Positions 1 to 6,988 are shown, numbered from the stretch's first letter. The stretch is 11,491 nucleotides of DNA from CAZXEU01 sp964639665 (GCA_964639665.1 CAZXEU010000162.1:1-11491), one strand, 5' to 3'. Numbers and translations are program-made. The notes: a model not told the origin generated them from the letters alone.

Positions 1-1
1 C

Positions 2-154
2 GGCCGCGAGATGCACGTGCTGGCCGATCAGATGCAATCCGCTGGCGGGCATGAGGCGCACCTGGACACGAGGCGGCTGCCAAGCGGCATATACTTTGTT
101 TTGCTCAGGATGGACAGGTCTAGGGTGGCGGACGCGGTCACTGTCGTCCGGTAA
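2..154 (+). CDS. 3' end of a secreted protein with a T9SS type A C-terminal sorting domain (partial)
   Basis: An open frame enters from the left edge and ends at TAA 152-154, giving 50 residues. They read like the last beta-strands of a type IX secretion type A sorting domain: a Gly-Gly-His turn, a Leu-Asp pair, the hallmark LPSGIYFVLLR strand, then a polar turn and a terminal VADAVTVVR strand. In Bacteroidota and relatives this domain sends a protein through the T9SS, where it is cleaved and the cargo is released or anchored at the cell surface. FlgD-like Ig domains look similar. Because the cargo part lies outside the window, the protein's function is unknown. A frame on the opposite strand over the same bases is a shadow. 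The call rests on motif recognition of a short tail, so the family is fairly sure and the role is not. Confidence 0.8.
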   Translation, partial: GREMHVLADQMQSAGGHEAHLDTRRLPSGIYFVLLRMDRSRVADAVTVVR

Positions 155-183
155 AGTCGGCGCCCGAAATGCTCCGGAGTGCC

Positions 184-246
184 GGTGCTATCCGGGCAGC
201 ACCCAAGACGTGGGCAGGCGGTCACAAGCCGGGCTTTTGTCCGGCT
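184..246. other. Two tandem stem-loops downstream of the T9SS-domain gene
   Basis: The first dyad is GGTGCT (184-189) with AGCACC (198-203) and an 8-nt loop. The second is AGCCGG (227-232) with CCGGCT (241-246), loop GCTTTTGT, extendable by one G-U pair. They begin 30 bp after the stop codon at 152-154. They could end the upstream transcript or protect its 3' end. Neither is followed by a T-run, so a classical intrinsic terminator is not shown. Confidence 0.3.
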
Positions 247-570
247 CTCAGTGGTGGGGGATGCTACGCATTGCCGCCCGCAGTCTTCCCACGGCCCGCC
301 GGCTGATCCCCGCCGGAGATCACGTCACTGGACTCAGCTCTAGTAGCCTTGTAACCATTTGAAGCGCAGCGGTCGTCCGGGGAAGCAGCTGCCCCGGCTT
401 CATGCCGTTTTCGGCATAGCCGGATGGTGCCACAAAGACGCTGAACGGCTTCTTGTCGTACTTTACCCGCCGCCCGCATTGCAGCGCGTGGAGAATGCGG
501 CGGAATCAGGCTATCTGCTCAGACAAATCATGTTTGGGTGACTACAGAAATCATCGAAAAACAGTTCACT

Positions 571-599
571 GTGACAGTTGGACCGGCCGTGCCCGATAC
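571..599 (+). promoter_or_regulatory. Possible promoter of the PfkB kinase gene
   Basis: GTGACA at 571-576 and CGATAC at 594-599 are separated by 17 bp, a spacing that fits a sigma-70-like promoter, but both boxes are poor matches. A competing Bacteroidota-type element, CATGTTTG at 529-536, differs from TAnnTTTG at its first base and has no good -33 partner. The first candidate overlaps the ACAGT/ACTGT repeat cluster at 561-579. Low confidence. Confidence 0.2.
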
Positions 600-638
600 C
601 CGTGATGCTTCTTGTACAGGCGCCAGGGAAGCGATGCC

Positions 639-1553
639 ATGAGCCTGCTTGCTGTTGGCACGGTCGCCATCGACCGAATCGAAACGCCGCACAGGACCGT
701 TGCGGGCATACTGGGCGGCAGCGCAACGTACATAACGCTGGCTGCCCGCTATTTGACCGATCCCGTCGGCCTCGTAGCGGTGGTGGGCCGGGACTTTCCG
801 GCTGAGTTCAAGGACCTCATCCGGGACCGCGGGGTGGACACCTCAGGCCTGATCTCGGACCCGGCGGGAAAGACTTTTGCCTGGGGAGGCCGCTACGGGG
901 CCGACGTCAACGAGCGGGAAACTCTGTACACGGATCTGAACGTGCTGGCCGGTTTTGAGCCCGTGGTTCCCGCAGACTTCCGTTCCAGCCGCGTCCTGTG
1001 TCTTGGCAACCTCGAACCCGAAATCCAGCATTCCGTGCTTGATCAGATGGAGCGCCCGAAGCTCGTCCTCTGCGACACGATGAATTACTGGATCGAGAAT
1101 GCTGCGCAGAGTCTGGCCCGGTTGCTGACGCGCGTGGATTGCCTGATAATAAACGACAGCGAGGCGCGCCAGCTTTCGGGAGAGGCGAATCTCCTGAAAG
1201 CAGCAAGGTGCATCAGGTCGATGGGCCCCCGTATCCTCGTAGTAAAGAAAGGAGAGCACGGTGCCATGCTGTTCGTTGATAATGCCTTGTTTGTAGTGCC
1301 CGCATTCCCGGTGGAGTCCGTCCAGGATCCTACCGGTTCCGGCGATATATTCATGGGAGGCTTTGCGGGAAGTGTTGCGCATGAGGCGCATATAGGCAAG
1401 GAGGCTCTGAAGCGGGCCGTGATCTACGGTTCGGCGCTGGCCTCTTTTGGCGTAGAACGATTCGGCCCGGAGCGATTACTGGACCTTACGCACGATGCCA
1501 TTGCAGAAAGGCTGCGCGAATTCAAATCGGTGGTTTCCTTTCCGTCCTGGTAG
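639..1553 (+). CDS. PfkB/ribokinase-family carbohydrate or nucleoside kinase
   Basis: The product is a 304-residue cytoplasmic kinase that should transfer the ATP gamma-phosphate to a hydroxyl of a sugar or nucleoside. Visible family signatures are the N-terminal Gly-Gly pair (GGSATY, 26-31), an Asn-Asp-Ser-Glu motif at 172-175 before the nucleotide-binding half, and the anion-hole motif DPTGSGD at 230-236, in which Asp236 is the expected catalytic base. Length is normal for the family (about 300). The start is ATG 639 rather than an upstream TTG at 612: it has an SD-like AGGGAAG 7 bp upstream and places the first strand (LLAVGTVAIDR) at the N-terminus, as in relatives. The gene ends 4 bp before the haem lipoprotein, implying co-transcription. 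The substrate cannot be read from sequence; ribokinase, adenosine kinase and fructokinase types are all possible. Confidence 0.9.
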   Translation: MSLLAVGTVAIDRIETPHRTVAGILGGSATYITLAARYLTDPVGLVAVVGRDFPAEFKDLIRDRGVDTSGLISDPAGKTFAWGGRYGADVNERETLYTDLNVLAGFEPVVPADFRSSRVLCLGNLEPEIQHSVLDQMERPKLVLCDTMNYWIENAAQSLARLLTRVDCLIINDSEARQLSGEANLLKAARCIRSMGPRILVVKKGEHGAMLFVDNALFVVPAFPVESVQDPTGSGDIFMGGFAGSVAHEAHIGKEALKRAVIYGSALASFGVERFGPERLLDLTHDAIAERLREFKSVVSFPSW

Positions 1554-1557
1554 GACG

Positions 1558-2496
1558 GTGCGAGCGCTCCTGGTGGTGGCTGTGTTGATGCCGGCGCTTG
1601 CCTGCAACAGGGGAGGATCCTCTATTGAAGTAGCCATGGACCAGCCCGAGGCCGAACGCCTGCTGAGGTTCTATTTTGGCGGACTGGTTTCGGATGCCGG
1701 CCAGGATCCCGTGGCTGCCGGCGTGCTGTCCGTGGAATCCGGCCGATTCCATGTCCGCGCTCCCGAAAGCGACGGGCACCAGGTTCAGCTCTGGAACCGG
1801 ATCGCGGATGAGGCCCGTGGTGGCAAAGTAGCGTGGGATTCGTTGGCGCCGCTGCTGGACAGCGCCTATTATAGCATTCGCGGCATTCCGTCCACCCTGG
1901 AGGCGCTTCGTGCCCGGTGGCCCTACAACCAGTGGATGCGATTTGACGTCATTGGGCCTATGACGAGCGCCCGAAGGCACGTCTTCGTTTCGGAGGAAGC
2001 GCTGCGCAGTGCGCTGCAGGCATACCACCGCAGGGGCCAGAGACTGATATATCCGGCCGGCACGGCCATCGTGGGTGAGCATCATGTTGACGGTATGCAC
2101 AGGGAGACGACAGCCATGATGCGGCGCGCGGACGGATTCTGGGACTTTGCCACCTACGGCGAGCGCGGCCAGCTTGCTACGCAGACGCTTGCGCTGCCCA
2201 AGGCCCTGGCCACGCCGAGGCAATGCCTGGGGTGTCACCTAGGCACCAGGGAATTCGAGCCGGAGCGCAGCTTTCCCGGGCACGCCAGGGCGGGTCCGGA
2301 CGGGCCTCGCGCGTATTACGTAAGCGAGGCTTGGCGCGACAGCGAAGTAACCCGCTATTTTGATGAGCACCGCAAACGAAGCGACACAGTCCTGGGCGTC
2401 TATGCAACGATCTACGCGACGCAGCTGCGGGCCAGCAGGCGCGCGGGTGCCCTAACCCGAGCAGACAGCGTGCTGCTCGGCAATCTCGGCCTGTAG
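1558..2496 (+). CDS. Monohaem c-type lipoprotein, cytochrome P460-like
   Basis: The product is a 312-residue exported protein. From GTG 1558 it begins with a short positive n-region and hydrophobic core ending in a lipobox (ALAC, Cys16), so it should be a lipid-anchored envelope protein. One CxxCH motif (CLGCH, 223-227) should bind haem c covalently. The segment before it (about 160-205: Tyr-Pro-x-Gly-Thr, then a Met-rich strand and a Trp-x-Phe strand) resembles cytochrome P460-type domains, which oxidise hydroxylamine or related small molecules. The P460 Lys-haem crosslink cannot be confirmed here. About 85 residues follow the haem motif and include an Arg/Asp-rich helix. An in-frame ATG at 1495 would overlap the kinase by 59 bp and lengthen the n-region; GTG 1558 gives a 4-bp gap and a cleaner signal peptide. 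Electron-transfer or redox role inferred; a plain c-type cytochrome of another family remains possible. Confidence 0.75.
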   Translation: MRALLVVAVLMPALACNRGGSSIEVAMDQPEAERLLRFYFGGLVSDAGQDPVAAGVLSVESGRFHVRAPESDGHQVQLWNRIADEARGGKVAWDSLAPLLDSAYYSIRGIPSTLEALRARWPYNQWMRFDVIGPMTSARRHVFVSEEALRSALQAYHRRGQRLIYPAGTAIVGEHHVDGMHRETTAMMRRADGFWDFATYGERGQLATQTLALPKALATPRQCLGCHLGTREFEPERSFPGHARAGPDGPRAYYVSEAWRDSEVTRYFDEHRKRSDTVLGVYATIYATQLRASRRAGALTRADSVLLGNLGL

Positions 2497-2538
2497 GATG
2501 CCAGGCAGGTTCCACCTATCGCAAAAGGCCCCCAACGG

Positions 2539-2904
2539 ATGTCCCTGAGTACTGTCCGGCTGCGCAATGCAGTCTTTTACGCGCACCACGGCGTCAGAAA
2601 GGAAGAGCACCAGATTGGAGGCCGCTATGAGGTGGACATAGCGATGGAGCTTGAGCTCGAAGATGCAGCCAGGGAGGACGATCTATCCCGGACTGTGGAC
2701 TACGAAAAAGTCTTCGGACTCATCCAGAAAATCGTAACGTGCAACCGCTTTTTCCTGATCGAGCGCCTGGCGTACCTTATCGCGCACCGGCTCCTGGAGG
2801 AATTCGGCTTCGTGCGGCGGATTGAAGTCACGGTGCGCAAGCCCAATCCTCCCATAGGCGGCACCTGCGACAGCGCCGAAGTCGTTTACCGCACGGATCG
2901 CTGA
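2539..2904 (+). CDS. folB: Dihydroneopterin aldolase (folate biosynthesis)
   Basis: The product is a 121-residue enzyme of the FolB family. It splits 7,8-dihydroneopterin into 6-hydroxymethyl-7,8-dihydropterin and glycolaldehyde in the folate pathway, normally as a cytoplasmic octamer. The active-site set is present: Glu22 in the segment after YAHHGV, Tyr55 (TVDYEKVF), Glu75 (LIERLA) and Lys101 (VRKPNPPI). These match the Glu/Tyr/Glu/Lys positions known for characterised FolB enzymes. Length is typical (about 120). It lies 42 bp after the haem lipoprotein and may be read with it. No strong ribosome-binding site is visible upstream of ATG 2539. No other folate genes are in the window. It ends convergent to maf. 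Confidence 0.95.
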   Translation: MSLSTVRLRNAVFYAHHGVRKEEHQIGGRYEVDIAMELELEDAAREDDLSRTVDYEKVFGLIQKIVTCNRFFLIERLAYLIAHRLLEEFGFVRRIEVTVRKPNPPIGGTCDSAEVVYRTDR

Positions 2905-3009
2905 TACAGTTCGCCCCAGCGAGGCTAGCAGAAGGAAAAAGAGGCGGGTCCGGCGCTTGTGGGCGAGGCAAAATGGCGCGGGCCCATGCCGTCTGGCAGA
3001 TTCCTTGCG

Positions 3010-3603
3010 CTAATGCGTGCACAAATCGCCAAATTCGTGGGTCAGCAGCCGGTACAGGCGGCTTGCCGGCAGCCCCACCACGGTGTAGAAGTCGCCCGAT
3101 ACCCGTCGAACGAATACACACCCGAAATCATCCTGGATGCCATATGCGCCCGCCTTGTCCAGCGGCGCTCCGGTGGCAACATACCGGTCGATCATCTGCG
3201 GCGACAGCGTCGCAAAGGTGACGTCCGTGGATTCTACCGCCACCACGTCTCTTCCCGTTGCCGCGTGCACCAGGGCCATGCCTGTGTAGACCGTATGCGT
3301 TCGGCCGCTCAGGTTTGCGAGCATGGATCTGGCCTCCTCAGGGTCCGCAGGCTTGCCGTAGATCTTGCCATCCAGATACACGATGGTGTCGGCTCCCAGC
3401 ACGAGAGCGTCCGGCAGTGTATCGGCAATCGAACGGGCTTTCCGGCGAGCCAGGGTTTGCACCAGCTCGGCCGGAGCGACGCCGCCAGGGGCGGACTCGT
3501 CGGCGCAGCCGGGCACCACCGTGAAGGACAGCCCCATTTGGCGAAGGATGACTTTTCGCCTGGGCGAGCGCGAAGCGAGAACGAAATCCGTGCAAATACG
3601 CAT
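3010..3603 (-). CDS. maf: Maf-family nucleoside triphosphate pyrophosphatase, YhdE (dTTP/UTP) type
   Basis: The product is a 197-residue cytoplasmic house-cleaning enzyme that hydrolyses dTTP, UTP and modified pyrimidine triphosphates to the monophosphate and pyrophosphate. Signatures in order are LASRSPRR (9-16), Asp35-Glu36, the GADTIV motif with Asp72 (70-75), GKP (83-85), STDVTF (125-130) and PLDKAGAYGIQ (147-157), then VVGLP (175-179). The GADT and DKAGAYGIQ motifs fit the YhdE type better than the YceF (m7GTP) type. Length is normal. It is transcribed on its own, divergently from parA and convergently with folB. A TATCTTTG element at 3628-3635 lies about 25 bp upstream of its ATG and is a plausible -7 box. 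Exact nucleotide preference is inferred from family resemblance. Confidence 0.95.
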   Translation of the reverse strand: MRICTDFVLASRSPRRKVILRQMGLSFTVVPGCADESAPGGVAPAELVQTLARRKARSIADTLPDALVLGADTIVYLDGKIYGKPADPEEARSMLANLSGRTHTVYTGMALVHAATGRDVVAVESTDVTFATLSPQMIDRYVATGAPLDKAGAYGIQDDFGCVFVRRVSGDFYTVVGLPASRLYRLLTHEFGDLCTH

Positions 3604-3627
3604 CCTTCAGAGTCCCTAGAATTCGTG

Positions 3628-3635
3628 CAAAGATA
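3628..3635 (-). promoter_or_regulatory. Putative -7 promoter element for maf
   Basis: On the minus strand this reads TATCTTTG, an exact match to the Bacteroidota housekeeping sigma -7 consensus TAnnTTTG. Transcription would begin near 3622, about 18 nt before the maf ATG. The expected -33 TTG about 20 bp further upstream is not well conserved (CTGG lies there), so the call is moderate at best. Confidence 0.4.
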
Positions 3636-3710
3636 AAGACTTGTGGCATCGCCCCCCAGGCATGGAGGCGGCTATTCGCTGCGCTCGCTGTCAGCACCGG
3701 TGCCGCAATG

Positions 3711-3747
3711 GTACGGCAATTCAAAGTGCGCTCCTTCGCAGCCGTAC
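3711..3747. promoter_or_regulatory. Imperfect dyad upstream of parA: bulged stem-loop or operator
   Basis: GTACGGC (3711-3717) and GCCGTAC (3741-3747) are a perfect 7-bp inverted repeat. Directly inside the right arm is a second stem, TGCG (3727-3730) with CGCA (3737-3740). As RNA they stack into an 11-bp helix with one 9-nt bulge (3718-3726) and a 6-nt loop CUCCUU. A 10-bp palindrome GCACCGGTGC lies just upstream at 3694-3703. The dyad ends 6 bp before the putative -33 box of parA, so it may be an operator or part of a small RNA. No function is shown. Confidence 0.4.
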
Positions 3748-3753
3748 AGGCAG

Positions 3754-3785
3754 ATTGACAGCCCCGGCTAACGCGTCTTACTTTG
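3754..3785 (+). promoter_or_regulatory. Putative promoter of the parA-luxC operon
   Basis: ATTG (3754-3757) and TTACTTTG (3778-3785) are spaced by 20 bp, as expected for Bacteroidota -33 (TTTG/TTG) and -7 (TAnnTTTG) elements. The -7 box has one mismatch. Start of transcription a few bases after 3785 would fall at or just before the parA ATG at 3793, so the message could be leaderless. This agrees with the lack of an SD sequence in front of parA. Confidence 0.4.
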
Positions 3786-3792
3786 GGCGCTT

Positions 3793-4563
3793 ATGGTAAT
3801 CATAGCACTCTGCAACCACAAGGGCGGCACAGGCAAAACAACCACGGCGCTGCATCTGGCCGCTGCCCTCGGACTTAGCGGATTTCGGACACTGGCCGTC
3901 GATCTGGATCCGCAGGCGTACCTCTCCAGCATGCTGGGCATCGCCGAGCCGGCTCCGGAGGCTTCGGCTTGTGCTCTCTTTCGGCACGATATCGATCCGG
4001 CGGACATTCCCTGCGTAAGCTTTCCCGGATTCGATGTCATTCCCGGCTCCGGCGGGCTGACGAGGCTGATGCGCAAACTGACCAGTCCGACCGATGTATT
4101 CTGGCTAAAGGAGGCGCTGCAGGTGCGCACGGGCTACGATGTTGCCATTCTGGACACGGCCGCGGCTGTAACCGTGTTCAGTCTGAATGCCCTGGTTGCG
4201 GCCCGCTTCGTAATCATTCCGGTGACACCGGAGGAGCAGCCGGTGCTGGGAGCTGAACAGACCTATGAGACGGTTACTCTTGTCAGTGACAAGCTTAATC
4301 CGAATATGCATTCGCCGTTTTTTCTTCTTACGCAGGTGGATGCACGCAAGCGGGCGCATAACCGGCTCAGAGCCTACATGCGAACAACCTATAGCGACCA
4401 TGTCCTGCGCCAGATCATCCGTACGAGCGCTGCGCTTTCGGCGGCATGCCGCGACGGCATAACCGTCTTTCGGCGCGATCCCTACTCGCGGGGCGCGCGG
4501 GACTACGCCAATCTTACCGACGAGATCATCCACATTGTCGGCCTGCAGCCGGACGAAGCGTGA
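3793..4563 (+). CDS. Orphan ParA/Soj/MinD-type ATPase
   Basis: The product is a 256-residue cytoplasmic P-loop ATPase of the ParA family, which dimerises on ATP binding and positions DNA or protein cargo. The deviant Walker A KGGTGKTT is at 10-17, with both the signature lysine and the catalytic lysine. Walker A' is the VDLDPQ strand near 36-41, and Walker B lies in YDVAILDTAAAV. The usual DTPPS is replaced by DTAAA, a noticeable change in switch II. The following IIPVTPEEQPVLGAE segment is typical of the family. No ParB, parS-like repeat or replication gene is visible nearby, so chromosome partition is not supported by context. It opens a six-gene operon, and its TGA overlaps the acylase GTG by 4 bp. 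It could position an envelope or cytoplasmic complex made by that operon; its real partner is unknown. Confidence 0.85.
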   Translation: MVIIALCNHKGGTGKTTTALHLAAALGLSGFRTLAVDLDPQAYLSSMLGIAEPAPEASACALFRHDIDPADIPCVSFPGFDVIPGSGGLTRLMRKLTSPTDVFWLKEALQVRTGYDVAILDTAAAVTVFSLNALVAARFVIIPVTPEEQPVLGAEQTYETVTLVSDKLNPNMHSPFFLLTQVDARKRAHNRLRAYMRTTYSDHVLRQIIRTSAALSAACRDGITVFRRDPYSRGARDYANLTDEIIHIVGLQPDEA

Positions 4564-6983
4564 GCGGGCGGGCCCTAAGGCATGCGGGGGCGCTGGCTTC
4601 GTGGGCCGCCGCGAGCGGATTGCTGCTGGGTGCACTCCATCTGCCGGTCGCGCAGCTGGCGCCCATTGGTCCACTGCTGGATCCGGTCACGGGACTCTAC
4701 TACAACGCCCGCCACGCCGAGCATCCGCGGATGCAGCAGCTGCGTCTTCCGGAGCTCGGGGCAGAGGTGGTCATAGAGCGGGACGAAAGGGGCGTACCGC
4801 ACATCTTTGCGGCCAGTGACCGCGATGCCATCATGGCGCTTGGCTACGTGGTCGCGCAAGACCGCGCCGCGCAGCTAGACTTTTTGCCGCGCGTAGCCGC
4901 GGGTCGTCTCGCGGAGATTTACGGCGCAGGCGCGCTGGATGCCGACCGGTTTCTCCGGCAGACGGGGATGGAGTGGGGAGCGCGCAAGCTGGCGCGCAGA
5001 TGGCAACAGGAGCGTGGACTCGAGTACGAGCTCACCACATGGTTCGCGGCAGGAGCCAATGCCTACCTGGATGGGCTGTCGCGGGCCGAGCTGCCCTTCG
5101 AATCGAAGCTGCTGGGTTACCGGCCGGACAGGTACACGCCTCTGCACACGGCCCGCCTGCTCCAGTATTTTGCCTATGACCTGACCTATCGCCATACGGA
5201 ACCGGCCTTTTCCGTACTGCGGGACCGGCTGGGCGATTCCGCGTACGGTCTGCTCTACCCGCCTGGCAGCTTGCACTACATTCCCAGTATTCCGGACACA
5301 TTGCATGAGCCTTCAGCCGGCGCGCGGACAGCAGTTGCAGCTGAATCGTATGAGGCGGCGGCTCGTCTTGGGCAGATAGGTGAAGTCCTTTCGGCGTGGG
5401 GAGCGCCCGGTTACCACGAGCCGAAAGGCTCCAACAACTGGGCCGTCGCCGGAGATATGTCCGGTACGGGCTCCCCCATACTGGCCGGCGACATGCATCT
5501 TGAGCTGTCGCTGCCAGCCATCTGGTACGAAGTGCACGTGGTTACGCCCGAGCTAAACCTGTACGGCGTGCTGCCGCCTGGCACGCCCGTCGTGGTGGAA
5601 GCCTTCAACGACGCCCTCGGCTGGACCTATACCAATACCGGTGCGGACGTGCTGGACCACTTCGTGCTCCAGTTGGATTCGAGCGGGCTGCGCTACCGTT
5701 ACGGTGACGGCTGGAGGCCCCTGGAAACGGTGCCGGACACCCTGTTAGTCAAGGGCGCTGCTGCCCGGATAGACACCTTGCTCTTTTCGCACTTCGGTCC
5801 GGTGGTCCGTGCGGACACCGGTGCTGTCGCCCTTCGATGGGTGGCTCACGAACCGGGCGGCATTCTGCGGGGCGTCTGGGGTATGAACCGGGCCGGCAAC
5901 CGCCAGGAATTCGACGCCGCGCTCAGGCATTTTGATATGCCCGCCATGAACATTCTGTATGCCGACACGGCAGGCAGCATCAGCATCCGCTCTACGGGGC
6001 GGATCCCGATCCGGAAGGCGGGTCACGGGGCGGGACTCCTGGACGGCACGACGGACCGGTTCGAATGGACGGGCTCGATACCCTTCGAGCACCTGCCGCA
6101 CGCGGACCAGACGGCACAGAGCTACCTGTTTTCGGCCAACCAGCTACCTGTCGGGCCTGGATATCCCCACTACCTGGGCCACGACTGGCCCGATGCCTAC
6201 CGGGCGCTGCGCATCGACAGCCTGTTGCGCTCGCGGCCGCAGCACGGCGTCGAGGACTTCCTGCGATACCAGTCCGACGTGCACGTGGTGCAGCGCGATC
6301 TGTTTGTACCGCTCCTGGAGGGACTGGATGGCCTTTCGCAGAACGCCAGCGCTGTCCGGGACCGGCTGCTGGCGTGGAACGGCGAGGCCACCTTGGAGAG
6401 CGAGGCACCGCTTGCGATGCACCTGTTTCTGCAGCATCTGCGAAGCCTGGCCTGGGATGAAGAGGTCTTTGCCGGCATGCCCGTCCCCAAGGACATGACG
6501 CTGCTGCACTTGCTGCGCCAGGGATCTGACTGGCTGGACGTGGCGACCACGCCGGAGATAGAGGATGCCTCCATGCTCCTGGCCATGGCGCTCGAAGAAA
6601 CCGGCCAGACGCTGGGGCAGGAGTTCCAGGATACGCGCTGGGGGAGCGTGCACCACGTGCTCTTGCGCCACTTTACGCAGACTCCCGGGCTGCGGTCCCT
6701 GTGGAGCGGCCCGCATGCTTTTCCCGGTTTCGACGAAACCATATCGCCGGGAAGCGAACTGGAAACCACGCATGGCGCCAGCTGGCGCATGGTGGTAGAC
6801 TTTTCCCGGCGGCCACCGGAAGGCTACGGCATCTTTCCCGGCGGGCAAAGCGGGCGTCCTCTCAGCCGCTACTATGACCTGCACGTGCCGTCGTACCTGG
6901 AATTCGAGCACTACAAATTGCACAGGCCCCGCAGTCCGGGTGAGTTGCCCGTAGTTTCGTCACGCATCACGCTCAGCCCCTGA
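4560..6983 (+). CDS. Penicillin-acylase-family Ntn hydrolase (secreted N-acyl amide hydrolase, S45)
   Basis: The product is an 807-residue precursor. Family members hydrolyse amide bonds of N-acyl compounds (penicillins, acyl-homoserine lactones, lipopeptides, N-acyl amino acids) after self-cleavage into alpha and beta chains. An N-terminal hydrophobic segment (about 10-31) should direct export. The autoprocessing site is GSNNW: Ser291 would become the beta-chain N-terminal nucleophile. Other family marks are the GDMHLELSLPAIWYE segment after it, Asn464 in MNILYAD (the oxyanion-hole Asn position) and the C-terminal HGASWRMVVD and PGGQSG motifs. All key residues are present, so the enzyme should be active. 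GTG 4560 overlaps the parA stop (GTGA); the longer open frame from 4446 lies inside parA and would hide the signal segment. The next gene starts 5 bp after its stop. Substrate unknown. Confidence 0.9.
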   Translation: MSGRALRHAGALASWAAASGLLLGALHLPVAQLAPIGPLLDPVTGLYYNARHAEHPRMQQLRLPELGAEVVIERDERGVPHIFAASDRDAIMALGYVVAQDRAAQLDFLPRVAAGRLAEIYGAGALDADRFLRQTGMEWGARKLARRWQQERGLEYELTTWFAAGANAYLDGLSRAELPFESKLLGYRPDRYTPLHTARLLQYFAYDLTYRHTEPAFSVLRDRLGDSAYGLLYPPGSLHYIPSIPDTLHEPSAGARTAVAAESYEAAARLGQIGEVLSAWGAPGYHEPKGSNNWAVAGDMSGTGSPILAGDMHLELSLPAIWYEVHVVTPELNLYGVLPPGTPVVVEAFNDALGWTYTNTGADVLDHFVLQLDSSGLRYRYGDGWRPLETVPDTLLVKGAAARIDTLLFSHFGPVVRADTGAVALRWVAHEPGGILRGVWGMNRAGNRQEFDAALRHFDMPAMNILYADTAGSISIRSTGRIPIRKAGHGAGLLDGTTDRFEWTGSIPFEHLPHADQTAQSYLFSANQLPVGPGYPHYLGHDWPDAYRALRIDSLLRSRPQHGVEDFLRYQSDVHVVQRDLFVPLLEGLDGLSQNASAVRDRLLAWNGEATLESEAPLAMHLFLQHLRSLAWDEEVFAGMPVPKDMTLLHLLRQGSDWLDVATTPEIEDASMLLAMALEETGQTLGQEFQDTRWGSVHHVLLRHFTQTPGLRSLWSGPHAFPGFDETISPGSELETTHGASWRMVVDFSRRPPEGYGIFPGGQSGRPLSRYYDLHVPSYLEFEHYKLHRPRSPGELPVVSSRITLSP

Positions 6984-6988
6984 CTACC

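Larger units (their letters stand above)
155..638. other. Intergenic region with small dyads and no convincing gene
   Basis: This stretch of 484 bp separates the T9SS-domain protein from the PfkB kinase. I find no tRNA, rRNA or recognisable protein. It holds two perfect 6-bp inverted repeats (184-189/198-203 and 227-232/241-246) and a 5-11 nt operator-like cluster near 561-579. The last hundred bases are relatively AT-rich, as expected for a promoter region. A 61-codon open stretch on the minus strand (323-505) has coding-like composition, but it lacks an ATG/GTG near its beginning and I do not recognise it. Confidence 0.6.

Noticed and set aside
49..60. 12-bp direct repeat with about 1379-1390 (GCATGAGGCGCA)
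   Set aside because: A few shared 12-mers are expected by chance in 11.5 kb; both copies are inside coding sequence and have no further similarity.
2905..3009. Bidirectional terminator between folB and maf
   Set aside because: Convergent genes made this likely, but I found only a 4-bp TGCC/GGCA stem and an A-run not joined to a stem. Nothing strong enough to list.
4446..4559. N-terminal extension of the acylase inside parA
   Set aside because: Arg-rich and unconserved in appearance; it would bury the export segment. GTG 4560 gives a 4-bp overlap like the other junctions in the operon.
6144..6923. 259-residue minus-strand frame, plus others at 7202-8056 and 1522-2238
   Set aside because: All are opposite well-supported genes (acylase, transporter, lipoprotein) and show no domain features.
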